NCBI RefSeq assembly: GCF_029016285.1
Contig: NZ_CP091975.1
Coordinates: 3,658,001 to 3,722,000 of the forward strand
Source of the DNA: Vibrio sp. DW001
GTDB lineage: Bacteria > Pseudomonadota > Gammaproteobacteria > Enterobacterales > Vibrionaceae
Direction of reading: 5' to 3'
Length of the DNA stretch: 64,000 nucleotides
The notes under the pieces are model-generated. The model had not been told where the DNA came from. It ran no database searches and saw only the letters and a program-made list of their open reading frames with translations. This document shows positions 1-9,180 of the stretch, piece after piece; positions within the stretch are counted from its first letter, which is position 1, and each line of letters starts with the position of its first letter. Position numbers and translations under genes: made by a program.

Positions 1-148
1 GGTATATTTAATTAGTTCTAGTAATATAAGCAATTTATACTTGGTGTTTAGGCTAAAAAAGCCGCAGAATACAAACTTGTCTAGGTGCTACATTGTAGCA
101 GACTAAGACGCCACGATAATCCGATAAAAAAAGAAAGATCTCATAAAT

Positions 149-565
149 ATGCTTAAACAATATATTGTTTTAATAATTTTCGCTCTAACCAGTACTTTTT
201 CAGTCACAACATATGCGGACGAAGAAGAGCAAAACAATGGGCCCACATTCGCCTATTATACACTGGCGCCCGATCTCACTACCAACGTATACACAAAAGG
301 CAACAAACTGGCCTATCTGCAAGTCCGAGTCGATTTAATGGTCGCGGATAGCTCTTATGTTGTTGAACTAGAAAGACACGAACCTTTAATTCGAGATACT
401 ATCGTTGCATACATTGGTGAACAAACTGAAGATCAAGTAAAAACCCTTGCTGGAAGAGAAGAACTCAGAAAGCAACTCAAAGAAAATCTAAACAATTTGC
501 TCATTGCCGAAACGGGTAAAACCCTCATAACAGATTTATTGTTTACTAAATTCCTCTTTCAATAA
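149..565 (+). CDS. FliL-family periplasmic/membrane protein, stand-alone paralog
   Basis: A 138-residue protein with an N-terminal hydrophobic segment (residues 5-22) followed by TYA and an acidic run, which looks like a signal peptide cut near residue 23, or an anchor. The rest matches the FliL fold: a central stretch around LAYLQVRVDLMV, then HEPLIRDTIVAYIGEQ and a C-terminal half where REELRKQLKENLN precedes the end. FliL proteins sit by the flagellar motor and stabilise stators, but no flagellar gene is near this one. It lies convergent to glpG, as the FliL-like gene does in other vibrios. The true flagellar fliL is expected elsewhere, so this paralog may have another envelope role. Family call is good; function is unknown. 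Confidence 0.75.
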   Translation: MLKQYIVLIIFALTSTFSVTTYADEEEQNNGPTFAYYTLAPDLTTNVYTKGNKLAYLQVRVDLMVADSSYVVELERHEPLIRDTIVAYIGEQTEDQVKTLAGREELRKQLKENLNNLLIAETGKTLITDLLFTKFLFQ

Positions 566-583
566 TTCTGCTCTGATTTACCA

Positions 584-609
584 AGCAATGGCATTTAAAG
601 GCCATTGCT
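584..609. terminator. Stem-loop between convergent FliL-like gene and glpG
   Basis: A perfect 9-bp stem (AGCAATGGC / GCCATTGCT) with an 8-base loop lies between the two convergent genes. Neither strand has a proper U-run after the stem, so it may stabilise or delimit the transcripts rather than act as a classical intrinsic terminator. Confidence 0.45.
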
Positions 610-639
610 ACGATAGACATTTTTTGCAATATACGATCA

Positions 640-1479
640 TCAGCCATTTGTCTTTTTTGTCATCTGGCTATCAATCCAAGCAAGTAATAAACCAGACGCT
701 AAACCAACCAAGTGAGCGGTATTAGCAATAGCCATATAAGGCTGCACATACCCTAGCACCAACCAAACAAGCATAAATATAACGATAGGTTTCGGTAAGC
801 TCACCCCTTTCTCAGGCGATATGACACCTAACAACCATGAATATCCCATTAGCGCATACACCACTCCTGACAGTCCACCAAAGTTGGCACCTTCAACCCA
901 ATATTGACCCGCTCCCGACAGAGCCGATGATAATATAAAGATCTGCAATAATTTAATCGTACCAAGCCGCTTTTCTATATCTCCACCTAATTGCCACCAC
1001 CACAGGAGATTAAAAGCAATATGGGTAACAGAGAAATGAATAAGTGCATGCGAAACCCAGCGCCAAATTTGCCACTTCTGTCCATCAAAAGCTGGAAAAT
1101 GTGTTATTGAAAAAATTGAATTACCAAACCCTATTTGAAAAAGGATAAATAACGTAATAGAGACAGACATAATCAAAAGCGTAAAAGGTCCTGCTTTTGC
1201 TTTGACCATAGCCAGTATGCTGGGAGTCTGATATTTAAACTTTCTCGTTCTAGAGCCCGCGAGGTCCCACGATGCAGCTTGATACTTACTATCATTCGGA
1301 TTCGCTAGGAAATGAGACAACTCCGATTCAGCTTCTAGTTTATCAATGTCGTCTTTAAGCCAAAGAGCAAATTGTCCCCCCCCCTCTGGCATCATATCGA
1401 GTTCTATTTTCCTTGATGCCATATAATCAATAAAAGCTTGAGCCGTTCTAGGGTTTTTGAGTGTGATTAGCTTAATCAT
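640..1479 (-). CDS. glpG: Rhomboid intramembrane serine protease GlpG
   Basis: 279 residues, usual length for GlpG. A soluble N-terminal domain (about 1-90) precedes six hydrophobic segments. The catalytic dyad is visible: Ser204 in GLSG of the fourth membrane helix and His256 in NTAHLVGLASG of the sixth, matching Ser201 and His254 of the E. coli enzyme. WRWVSHALIHFSVTHIAFNL holds the conserved loop-1/helix-2 region. It cleaves single-pass membrane proteins within the inner membrane. The gene starts directly after the glpE stop codon, so the two are one transcript; the glpEG pair is conserved in gammaproteobacteria although it has no proven link to glycerol metabolism. Confidence 0.95.
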   Translation of the reverse strand: MIKLITLKNPRTAQAFIDYMASRKIELDMMPEGGGQFALWLKDDIDKLEAESELSHFLANPNDSKYQAASWDLAGSRTRKFKYQTPSILAMVKAKAGPFTLLIMSVSITLFILFQIGFGNSIFSITHFPAFDGQKWQIWRWVSHALIHFSVTHIAFNLLWWWQLGGDIEKRLGTIKLLQIFILSSALSGAGQYWVEGANFGGLSGVVYALMGYSWLLGVISPEKGVSLPKPIVIFMLVWLVLGYVQPYMAIANTAHLVGLASGLLLAWIDSQMTKKTNG

Positions 1480-1800
1480 TTAACCTCTCTGTATTGGCAA
1501 GTCAGCCATATGCCATGCTGTAAATCCGCCATCAACGCTATACACTTCTTCATAACCTTGATTCACTAAATATTGTGCGGCACCTTGACTGCTGACTCCG
1601 TGGTAGCACATAACAAGAATAGGGTGATCAAATTCAACCTCTTCCAGAAAGGCAACCATTGTATCGTTTGTTAAATGGCGAGCTGTTTCGGCATGGGAAG
1701 TAGTAAAAGAACCAGCATCTCGTATATCGAAAAGTGCTGCGCTTCTGTCGCTAATTAACTTCTTTGCTCCAACGGCATTTATCTTCTTAAAACTACTCAT
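1480..1800 (-). CDS. glpE: Thiosulfate sulfurtransferase GlpE (single-domain rhodanese)
   Basis: A 106-residue rhodanese domain with the active-site loop [16 protein letters not shown]; the Cys is the persulfide-carrying residue. It transfers sulfane sulfur from thiosulfate to cyanide or thiol acceptors in the cytoplasm. The frame stays open to 1848, but the ATG at 1800 (MSSFKKIN) gives the usual family length and has an AGGGAAGG ribosome-binding sequence at good spacing, so I use it. The stop codon abuts the glpG start. Confidence 0.92.
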   Translation of the reverse strand: MSSFKKINAVGAKKLISDRSAALFDIRDAGSFTTSHAETARHLTNDTMVAFLEEVEFDHPILVMCYHGVSSQGAAQYLVNQGYEEVYSVDGGFTAWHMADLPIQRG

Positions 1801-1848
1801 TGAGCTAACCTTCCCTGATGTTATTTTTGTCACTAGATTGTATACCAA

Positions 1849-2217
1849 GTGTTATTGGCACCCAAGTGACATAGCTTCTAACAAGAAATAAAAATTCTGT
1901 CGTTCTTCTGTCAAAATTATCTGAATAAGAGAATAAAAATTGCATTATTTTTTATCCACCGATGATCAATATTTCACCATCTGTGGATAAATCTGTGAAT
2001 TACGTTGATAAAGTATCTCTTAATAAAAAGATCCACAACATGTAGTAGTGATCCTTATTTTTCTGTGTGTATCAAATAAACTATCCCCAATGGATATTCC
2101 CTCTTAATCCTAGTCTATCCGCTACTTCCTGACAGTTAATGAAAGTTTTCCTCACAGACTTATACACAGGTAAATTTCAATTTTGATCAAGCATATCGAT
2201 CAATTTCGATCAGGCAT
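1849..2217. other. AT-rich intergenic region with clustered DnaA-box-like and GATC sites
   Basis: No gene is seen between glpE and rpoH. The stretch contains two exact DnaA-box matches, TGTGGATAA at 1982-1990 and TTATACACA at 2160-2168, plus near matches TTATCCACC at 1952-1960 and TGTGTATCA at 2066-2074. Together with the following terminator it carries about eight GATC (Dam) sites in less than 300 bp, far above chance. The look is that of a DnaA-binding or origin-like locus, but gidA and mioC, which flank the Vibrio origin, are not here. Function is inferred only. Confidence 0.45.
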
Positions 2218-2245
2218 AAAAAAACCGAGATCTCAACGATCTCGG
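2218..2245 (-). terminator. rpoH intrinsic terminator
   Basis: Stem CCGAGATC / GATCTCGG with a five-base loop, followed on the minus strand by a run of seven U, about 55 bases beyond the rpoH stop. The other side also has an A/U-rich flank, so weak bidirectional action is possible. Confidence 0.85.
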
Positions 2246-2300
2246 CTCTAAAAAATTTTGGCGCTCTCAAAGTACTTTAAGTAGTGACAACGCTTTCTTA

Positions 2301-3155
2301 TTAAAACTCGCCAACCGCCAGTTTTAACTTCTTCATTGCATTTTTTTCGAGTTGACGAATTCTCTCTGCAGAAACACTGTAGACTTCGGCTAGCTCTTGC
2401 AACGTTGATTTCTTATCATCTAACCAACGAGAACGGACGATATGTTGACTTCGTTCATCTAGCGTTGCCAAGGCATGAGTTAAGCGCGTATTAGTATGCG
2501 TTTCCCAATTATCAGCTTCAACATTATCTGCAACATCAGAATGTTTATCTTCTAGATAAAGTACGGGAGCTGAGTAACTTCCTGAATCGTCATCTTCATT
2601 CTGCAATTCAAAAGCAGCATCTTGTGCCGCTAGACGAGATTCCATCTCGCGTACTTCCGAAGGTGCAACACCTAATTCGCGAGCAACCGTTTCTACTTCA
2701 CCGTTATTAAACCAACCTAAACGCTTTTTAGATTTACGTAAATTGAAAAAAAGTTTACGTTGAGCTTTGGTTGTAGCAATTTTAACAATACGCCAGTTTC
2801 TCAAAACGTACTCATGAATCTCAGCTTTTATCCAATGGACGGCAAAAGAGACAAGACGAACACCCACTTCAGGATTAAAGCGCTTCACTGCTTTCATTAA
2901 GCCGATATTACCTTCCTGAACCAAATCAGCCATCGGTAAACCGTAACCAGAATAACCTCGGGCAACATGAACGACGAATCGAAGGTGTGAAAGTATAAGA
3001 CCTTTCGCAGCATCAATTTCACCTTTGTAATGCAATCGTTCTGCCAGATCACGCTCTTCTTCAGGTTTTAGCATAGGGTAGCTGTTTGCTGAACGAATAT
3101 AACTGTCTAAGCTATCTTGCGTAACTAAAGCCATTGAATACTTTTGGTTTGCCAT
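2301..3155 (-). CDS. rpoH: RNA polymerase heat-shock sigma factor sigma-32
   Basis: 284 residues beginning [19 protein letters not shown], the standard start in vibrios. Region 2 is clear ([37 protein letters not shown], then [20 protein letters not shown] for -10 recognition). The RpoH box is in the [17 protein letters not shown] segment, and region 4 ends with [20 protein letters not shown]. It directs polymerase to chaperone and protease promoters after heat or misfolding stress. It lies downstream of ftsYEX in the same direction with a 186-bp gap that should hold its own promoters and the 5' leader; translation control by leader structure is known for this family but was not tested here. 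Confidence 0.97.
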   Translation of the reverse strand: MANQKYSMALVTQDSLDSYIRSANSYPMLKPEEERDLAERLHYKGEIDAAKGLILSHLRFVVHVARGYSGYGLPMADLVQEGNIGLMKAVKRFNPEVGVRLVSFAVHWIKAEIHEYVLRNWRIVKIATTKAQRKLFFNLRKSKKRLGWFNNGEVETVARELGVAPSEVREMESRLAAQDAAFELQNEDDDSGSYSAPVLYLEDKHSDVADNVEADNWETHTNTRLTHALATLDERSQHIVRSRWLDDKKSTLQELAEVYSVSAERIRQLEKNAMKKLKLAVGEF

Positions 3156-3341
3156 TCAATTCCTCATTCTTTTTACATTGAGCAATATTTTTACTCTAAA
3201 CCCATCAATATTGAACTTAATCAAAGAAAATTTCAATAAGGGGACGGTAATTATCCATAGATACAATCACTATACAAGAGCGATTTACAAATATTTACTG
3301 TTTTAACCTGCTGTTTTAATCTTTTTTAAGACAAGAAAAGC

Positions 3342-4286
3342 CTACACAGGTTCAATATCTTTTAAGTGTTTCCGTGCGGATAGTTTTGCTGCTATAAAGC
3401 CTAAGAAAACACCGAGCATTAATAGCAACAATGACTCATCCCAGTTCAAGCCTATCAAGTGAAATTGGCTGTCATATAACATAGAAAGCTTTTCTACAGC
3501 TCCATTTAACAGTATCGTAATAATTGCCGTCAAAAACCAAGCGCTTACGGCTCCAATTAAGCCAAACCACATACCAGAATACAGGTAGGGTCTTAAGATA
3601 AAACTGTCTGTTGCTCCGATCAGCTTCATCACTTGAATTTCTTCTTTATGCGCCAAAATCGTAAACCGCAATGTGTTGCCAACAATTAAAAATACAGCCC
3701 CTAGCATTAAGGTCGCTAAAGTAACAACAACTGTTGTTGCCAGATTCTTCATTGCATCTAAGCGAGCAAGCCAATCTTCATCCAATCTTACATCGGTAAT
3801 ACCCTGCTCATCTCTTAGCGCTATTGCGATATCTCTGATGCTCGCATCATTTTGCTCAGATGGTTGTATAACGAGCACTGCCGGTAACGAATAATCACTT
3901 AGTAATGAAATAGCTTGTTCAAATCCAGAATACTCACTTAAATCACTAAGACCTTGTTGAGAAGAAATATATTGCACACTTTCTACATTTTCCCAACTTT
4001 CTACCCGATCCTTAAGTACCATGATTCTCGCTTCTGCGATGTCTTCTTGTATATAGGCACTTACTTGTGACGGACTCGCAACCTCTTCTGCAACTTTAGC
4101 AATATTTTTACCCACAAGATAAACACTCGCAGGCAAAGACAGCGCCATCGCGATCACGGCTAGAGTCAATATGTTACCTAACGGTCTTAGCCACAAACTC
4201 ATAAATGAGCTTTTAGCTTGTCTTATATGCATGTTCAAAAAACCGACACGATCGACTTTGTTTTTGCTGCGAGCATTATTGGCCAT
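3342..4286 (-). CDS. ftsX: Cell division protein FtsX
   Basis: About 314 residues with four membrane segments: one near the N terminus (residues 40-60 region), a large periplasmic loop, then three at the C-terminal half. FtsX is the membrane half of the FtsEX ABC complex that controls periplasmic murein hydrolase activation at the septum through EnvC. A GTG at 4301 also opens the frame, but the ATG at 4286 (MANNARSKNK) has GAGG nine bases upstream and overlaps the ftsE end by 11 bases, typical translational coupling. Confidence 0.94.
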   Translation of the reverse strand: MANNARSKNKVDRVGFLNMHIRQAKSSFMSLWLRPLGNILTLAVIAMALSLPASVYLVGKNIAKVAEEVASPSQVSAYIQEDIAEARIMVLKDRVESWENVESVQYISSQQGLSDLSEYSGFEQAISLLSDYSLPAVLVIQPSEQNDASIRDIAIALRDEQGITDVRLDEDWLARLDAMKNLATTVVVTLATLMLGAVFLIVGNTLRFTILAHKEEIQVMKLIGATDSFILRPYLYSGMWFGLIGAVSAWFLTAIITILLNGAVEKLSMLYDSQFHLIGLNWDESLLLLMLGVFLGFIAAKLSARKHLKDIEPV

Positions 4287-4950
4287 AGCCTTCGACCTCA
4301 CTTAAAAAACCTTGATTCAACTCAAATCGTCGATACTGAGGCCTGCTGCCGACAAGACCAACATCATGAGTAGCGACAAGAATAGAGACACCTGCTCGAT
4401 TAAACTCTTCCAGCAACATCATGGTTCGATTAGACAGTTCAGGATCTAGATTACCAGTCGGTTCATCAGCCAGTACTAAAGTGGGTCTATTCACAACCGC
4501 TCTTGCGATACCCACTCTTTGTTGCTCACCACCTGATAGTTGACTCGGCAAACACTTCGCTTTATCTAACAACCCTATTTTATCTAACGCTGCGGAGACT
4601 CTGCGTTTAATATCATTTTCTGTCGCAGACTCTATACGCATTGGCAATGCCACATTATCAAATACAGTCCGATCCATTAACAAACGGTGATCTTGAAAAA
4701 CGATACCAATATTACGTCTTAAAAGAGGAATATCGTTATTCGATATCTTTGTAATATCGTGTCCGTTGAATTGAATAGTGCCATCAGAAGGACGTTCCAT
4801 AGCACAAATCAGCTTCAGTAATGTACTTTTGCCAGCGCCAGAATGCCCACCAAGAAATGCCATTTCACCTTGTCTAAGATGAAAATCCACTTTTTGTAAT
4901 GCTTGGCGACCACCTCGATAAGCTTTACTAACTTGCTGAAATCTTATCAC
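4276..4950 (-). CDS. ftsE: Cell division ATP-binding protein FtsE
   Basis: 224 residues, complete ABC ATPase: Walker A GGHSGAGKST, signature LSGGEQQR, Walker B LVLADEPTGNLD and switch His in LVATHD. It powers FtsX and takes part in septal ring assembly and cell separation. It is the middle gene of ftsY-ftsE-ftsX, 66 bp after ftsY, and overlaps ftsX. Confidence 0.97.
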   Translation of the reverse strand: MIRFQQVSKAYRGGRQALQKVDFHLRQGEMAFLGGHSGAGKSTLLKLICAMERPSDGTIQFNGHDITKISNNDIPLLRRNIGIVFQDHRLLMDRTVFDNVALPMRIESATENDIKRRVSAALDKIGLLDKAKCLPSQLSGGEQQRVGIARAVVNRPTLVLADEPTGNLDPELSNRTMMLLEEFNRAGVSILVATHDVGLVGSRPQYRRFELNQGFLSEVEGYGQ

Positions 4951-5016
4951 TTACTCTTCCTCTAACTATTCAATTCATTCCATTTAAGCGCTTGCTACTG
5001 CACAATACCTTAATCA

Positions 5017-6336
5017 TTATTCTTCGCGACTAAATAGCGCTTCAATAAAGTTTTCAGATTCAAACGGGCGAAGATCATCAATACCTTCCCCAACACCAAT
5101 GTAGCGAATCGGGATATTAAACTGATCAGCGATGGCGAAAATAACCCCGCCTTTCGCGGTTCCATCAAGTTTTGTCAGAGTGATGCCAGTAACAGGGGCG
5201 ACATCGCTAAATAATTTGGCTTGGCTAATCGCATTTTGGCCAGTGCCTGCATCGAGAGTTAACATTATTTCATGCGGTGCAGAGTCATCGACTTTTTTCA
5301 TTACCCGTACAATTTTACGCAGCTCTTCCATCAAATGACCCTTGTTTTGAAGTCGACCTGCAGTATCCGCGATGACAACATCTACACCACGAGCTTTCGC
5401 TGCTTCTATAGCATCATAAATGACGGATGCACTGTCCGCACCAGTATGTTGAGCAATAACCGGGACATTATTTCTTTCACCCCAAACTTGTAACTGTTCC
5501 ACCGCAGCGGCTCGGAATGTATCTCCTGCAGCAAGCATGACTTTTTTCCCATCAGCTTGGAATTGTTTTGCCAATTTACCTATTGTCGTAGTTTTACCCA
5601 CGCCATTCACGCCAACCATTAGTATCACGTAAGGAGTGTGCTTAGTATCGATGACTAATGGCTGCTCTACATGTGACAGTATTTCGGCCATTTCTTCTTT
5701 AAGTAAACCGTAGAGCGCTTCGCCATCTTTTAACTCTCTGCGAGATGCCTTTTCTGTCAGGTTACCGATAATCTTTAAGGTTGTATCCATCCCTACATCG
5801 GCGATTAAAAGTTGCTCTTCAAGCTCTTCAAAAAGCTCATCGTCTATCGATTTTCCTTTAAACAGACCAAAAAAACCTGCACCGATGTTTTGTTTTGTTC
5901 TGGCTAAGCTACGCTTTAACCTTGAAAAGAAACCTTCTGTTGGTTTCTCTTGTTCAACAATGACTTTCTTTGTACCACTTTCGACAGGCGCATCTACAAG
6001 ATCGACTGAGGCGGGTTCCGCTGTTGATTCAATCAATACCGTTGTATCAATTGGCGATTCTACAAGCGTCTCCCCCCCACTTTCAACGTCGATAGTTGTA
6101 TTGATTTCATCATCTAAGCCGTCTGTATTAACTGACGGAGTATCATTAGCTTGTGAGGCATCGGCAATAATATCTTCGCTTTCATTGCTCGCTAGCTCAG
6201 TGTCAATAGTGGCATTTTCTTCTTGCTTCTCTGGCTGAAGCCCTTCAATTTGCTTATTTCCACCTTCTTGGTTTTTTCCTTCATCTTCGCCAAAACCAAG
6301 CCATGAAAATAGTCCGCGCTTTTTCTTATCCGTCAT
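5017..6336 (-). CDS. ftsY: Signal recognition particle receptor FtsY
   Basis: 439 residues from the ATG at 6336 (MTDKKKRGLFSW). A long acidic N-terminal domain (about 1-140) is followed by the N domain and the GTPase G domain: G1 GVNGVGKTTTIGKLA, DTFRAAAVEQL, G3 DTAGRL, TKLDGTAKGG and the C-terminal GVGEGIDDLRPF. It docks SRP-ribosome complexes to the translocon at the inner membrane. A TTG at 6360 would add eight residues; the ATG is preferred because MTDKKK is the family's usual start and AGGA lies upstream. First gene of ftsYEX, divergent from rsmD. Confidence 0.95.
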   Translation of the reverse strand: MTDKKKRGLFSWLGFGEDEGKNQEGGNKQIEGLQPEKQEENATIDTELASNESEDIIADASQANDTPSVNTDGLDDEINTTIDVESGGETLVESPIDTTVLIESTAEPASVDLVDAPVESGTKKVIVEQEKPTEGFFSRLKRSLARTKQNIGAGFFGLFKGKSIDDELFEELEEQLLIADVGMDTTLKIIGNLTEKASRRELKDGEALYGLLKEEMAEILSHVEQPLVIDTKHTPYVILMVGVNGVGKTTTIGKLAKQFQADGKKVMLAAGDTFRAAAVEQLQVWGERNNVPVIAQHTGADSASVIYDAIEAAKARGVDVVIADTAGRLQNKGHLMEELRKIVRVMKKVDDSAPHEIMLTLDAGTGQNAISQAKLFSDVAPVTGITLTKLDGTAKGGVIFAIADQFNIPIRYIGVGEGIDDLRPFESENFIEALFSREE

Positions 6337-6498
6337 CGAGAGGAGTCCTAGATCTAACAACTAATTCTAATTTAATGCCCTGCAAAATTATTTGAGCAGA
6401 GAAAAATGACAAAGTACTGAAAATTTTCTGTTTTGATTGGTACACTTTGACATTATATAACGAGATATAGTAACACTTTATTAGCGGTCAAAAAATCT

Positions 6499-7098
6499 AT
6501 GGTAAGAAGTCAAACTAAAAACAATTTACAAAAAAAGCAATCAGAAGGCTCAATACGCATTATTGCTGGTCTTTGGCGAGGTAGAAAACTACCTGTATGC
6601 AATGCTGAAGGGCTAAGACCTACGACCGATCGCGTAAAAGAGACGCTGTTTAATTGGATTGCTCAAGATGTGCCTCATGCCAAATGTTTGGATCTATTTG
6701 CAGGCTCTGGTGGATTAGGCTTTGAAGCCGCCTCACGTCAAGCAAAGCAGGTTGTGATGATCGAACTCAACGTTCAGGCACATAAACAGTTAAGCCAAAA
6801 TATCACGACATTAAAAACAGATTCTATTGATGCAATCCACTCGGATAGCCTTTCCTACCTAGAAAAGCAGGGGATGCCTTTTGATATCGTCTTTATCGAT
6901 CCTCCCTTTAGAAAAGGATTGCTAGAAAAGAGCTTAAAATTATTAGAAGAAAATAATTGGCTTGCAGAAAATGCTATGATTTATATTGAAACAGAAAAAG
7001 AACTCACGCTTACTGGCGTACCAGACAATTGGTCTCTCTATCGAGAAAAAAAAGCGGGCCAAGTAAGTTACCGATTATTTGAAAGGAATATAGAATGA
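6499..7098 (+). CDS. rsmD: 16S rRNA (guanine-966-N2)-methyltransferase RsmD
   Basis: 199 residues, full family length. The GSIRIIAGLWRGRKLPV start region is followed by RPTTDRVKETLFNWI, the SAM-binding motif DLFAGSGGLGFEA and the catalytic motif IDPPF. It methylates G966 of 16S rRNA in the 30S head during assembly. It is divergent from ftsY with about 160 bp between starts, and overlaps the next gene by four bases (ATGA). The same arrangement occurs in enterobacteria. Confidence 0.96.
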   Translation: MVRSQTKNNLQKKQSEGSIRIIAGLWRGRKLPVCNAEGLRPTTDRVKETLFNWIAQDVPHAKCLDLFAGSGGLGFEAASRQAKQVVMIELNVQAHKQLSQNITTLKTDSIDAIHSDSLSYLEKQGMPFDIVFIDPPFRKGLLEKSLKLLEENNWLAENAMIYIETEKELTLTGVPDNWSLYREKKAGQVSYRLFERNIE

Positions 7099-7361
7099 AA
7101 GTCCTGATATTTTTAGCTAAAGCTTCTATCGCATTTGTTTGGTTTGTTCTTCTCTTCAATATTTTCATGCCATTTCCAGGTAAGGCGGCCATTGCACTCT
7201 ATATTATGACTGGATTCTTGTTCATGATGCACGCGGTTCAAATGCTGATATTTATCGGAGCTTTTGGTGACAAAATAGAAATCAGTGGATGGGAGAAATG
7301 GTCAATTTTAATATTTGGTATATTTTCCCTGCTCGATATAAGGCGTAAACACATGATGTAA
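7095..7361 (+). CDS. yhhL: DUF1145 inner-membrane protein, YhhL family
   Basis: 88 residues with three hydrophobic segments and the family block FNIFMPFPGKAAIALY. It follows rsmD with a four-base ATGA overlap, exactly as in E. coli, so the two are translated together. Function is unknown. It ends right at a strong bidirectional terminator. Confidence 0.85.
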   Translation: MKVLIFLAKASIAFVWFVLLFNIFMPFPGKAAIALYIMTGFLFMMHAVQMLIFIGAFGDKIEISGWEKWSILIFGIFSLLDIRRKHMM

Positions 7362-7387
7362 AAAAGAGCGCTTAAGCGCTCTTTTTT
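7361..7387. terminator. Bidirectional terminator between yhhL and yhgN
   Basis: GAGCGCTTAAGCGCTC is a perfect palindrome flanked by A-run and T-run on both sides, serving the convergent rsmD-yhhL and yhgN transcripts. Confidence 0.9.
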
Positions 7388-7400
7388 ACATCATGCTTCT

Positions 7401-7985
7401 TTAACCTATAAAGTCTTTAATACCATCTAGGAACATCTGGGTAGAGATCATAACTAATAACAACCCCATCAGTCTTTCTACCGCTTTTAGACCCTTTTCT
7501 CCCAATAACTTATGGAAAAAATTGATGAACATAAGTACGAAGAAGCTTGCCCCCCAGGCGATAAGTAACGCTGCGGCCCAATCCCAAATACGATCAGGTT
7601 CTTGACTCGACAATAATAGCAGCAAAGCCATCACAGACGGGCCAGCAATCATTGGGATAGCCATTGGTACAATATATGGCTCTTCACCTGCTGCAAGACC
7701 TGTCACACCGCCTGGTTGTGGAAAAATCATCCTAATTGCAATGATAAAGAGAATGACACCACCAGAAATACTTAAGGTCTCAGGATTTATATGCAGGAAA
7801 TTAAGTATGTTTTGACCACCGAATAAAAAAGCAAGCAGAATAACCAACGCAACGCAAAGCTCACGGATTAATATAATTCGTCGTCTTTTCGGTTCAATAT
7901 GTTTAAGAATGGACAAGAAGACCGGTAAGTTACCTAAAGGGTCCATAATTAAAAACAACATGGTTGCTGCTGAAAGTATATCCAT
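7401..7985 (-). CDS. yhgN: MarC-family integral membrane protein (YhgN-like)
   Basis: 194 residues, six hydrophobic segments, with the family motif FLIMDPLGNLPVFLSIL near the N terminus and IPMIAGPSVMALLLLLSS in the second half. MarC/UPF0056 proteins are inner-membrane proteins of unclear substrate; the earlier link to multiple antibiotic resistance has not held. The DPxGN motif in each half suggests an internal repeat. It is a single gene converging on yhhL. Confidence 0.88.
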   Translation of the reverse strand: MDILSAATMLFLIMDPLGNLPVFLSILKHIEPKRRRIILIRELCVALVILLAFLFGGQNILNFLHINPETLSISGGVILFIIAIRMIFPQPGGVTGLAAGEEPYIVPMAIPMIAGPSVMALLLLLSSQEPDRIWDWAAALLIAWGASFFVLMFINFFHKLLGEKGLKAVERLMGLLLVMISTQMFLDGIKDFIG

Positions 7986-8043
7986 TGTTAATTTTATCTC
8001 CGCGCTATATTGGTGACACAGCTACAACGGTATTGAGAGTGTG

Positions 8044-8274
8044 TTATTCGCACTTATTCGTCGCATTAATGCTGTATTTCCCATCAACTGTGGCTATTTT
8101 TTCTCTTTCGATAAAGAAATCAAAAAGTTCATCAAAGTTCAGACCTTCACTCAGGCAAGTATGAAACTGGACATCGTCCCCGTACTCATTTGTGAGCAGG
8201 TTCTTTACTTCATCTCGAGTGAGAAATTTTTCTGACAACATATCTAATATTTTGTGCCCATGAATATTATTCAT
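8044..8274 (-). CDS. YecH family metal-binding protein (DUF2492)
   Basis: 76 residues. The start MNNIHGHKILDML and the motif FHTCLSEGLNFDELFDFF match the YecH family (IHGHEVL, FHTCSAEGM). The His and Cys residues are probably metal ligands. Role unknown. An open frame on the opposite strand over the same bases has no family features and is a shadow. Confidence 0.8.
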   Translation of the reverse strand: MNNIHGHKILDMLSEKFLTRDEVKNLLTNEYGDDVQFHTCLSEGLNFDELFDFFIEREKIATVDGKYSINATNKCE

Positions 8275-8406
8275 TTTTTACCCTTAACTTGAGATCGCTA
8301 AGAATACACCAAAAGAATGATATTCTTAATCACTCTATAGTAGATGAATCCAAAGCAGATAACTTTAAAACTAAAGTGAAATAGAAAATGTCATTCAACC
8401 AATTGA

Positions 8407-9030
8407 TTAAGCAATAACAGAAGCGACAGTCAGTGAATGAGCGATAAAAAAGCCACTCGTGGCCCATAGATCAGAATTTGGGAAAGGATGGCGATAGATA
8501 TTAACCGCACTAACTAGAGTCGCAGCAACAAAAACAAAACAAGCAAGGCAAGCATACAAATTTGCCATATTGGTATTGTTCATCCAGACAGCACAGGACA
8601 CCCATGACATCTGGACCAAGACCAAACCCATAATAGATACAGGAAAAATAATCGTATCCAGCTTTGGGAGCAAAAGTAAGATGAGAATAATACTACCGGC
8701 AAATAGCAGAGACGGTAGCCACCACGTAATATCACCATGCAACAGAGACCAAAATCCCTTACTGTAAAATAGAAATGACAAAATTAACGCGATAAAGCTT
8801 GCTCTGGTACTTATTTTGGGTAGAGCACTGAACGTATCAGCAATGACAGCTAGAGAAAGGCCAATCGCCATCCATATGAATTGAGGCTCTTCACGACCAG
8901 TTGTTACCAAAATAGCCATTAATAATAGTAAAGTTATCGGTTTCAATATCTTAGACAGATTTTTATTCTCGCTATTCGCCGTCGAAATATGAATTAACCC
9001 AGATAGCCCAACCATCAGCCAACCCCACAT
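8407..9030 (-). CDS. yhhN: YhhN/TMEM86-family membrane protein, lysoplasmalogenase-like
   Basis: 207 residues, about eight hydrophobic segments. The block AIGLSLAVIADTFSALP carries the conserved Asp of the YhhN/TMEM86 family and the C-terminal half has FFIAHSLTVASV. Family members hydrolyse the vinyl-ether bond of lysoplasmalogens; in bacteria without plasmalogens the substrate is open. In E. coli yhhN also lies close to rsmD-yhhL, which supports the call. Confidence 0.8.
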   Translation of the reverse strand: MWGWLMVGLSGLIHISTANSENKNLSKILKPITLLLLMAILVTTGREEPQFIWMAIGLSLAVIADTFSALPKISTRASFIALILSFLFYSKGFWSLLHGDITWWLPSLLFAGSIILILLLLPKLDTIIFPVSIMGLVLVQMSWVSCAVWMNNTNMANLYACLACFVFVAATLVSAVNIYRHPFPNSDLWATSGFFIAHSLTVASVIA

Positions 9031-9180
9031 ACGCTTTCCTCATTTCATTTAAGTCGGCTAGTTTAGGAAAAATGAAATTTTAATCCAGTATTAATGACCA
9101 ATATATGAAAATAACCATCACGATGTAATGAGGTTGTTATTAAAGTGTTTTGCACATGTAATTTTACACGTAAGGGCGGG

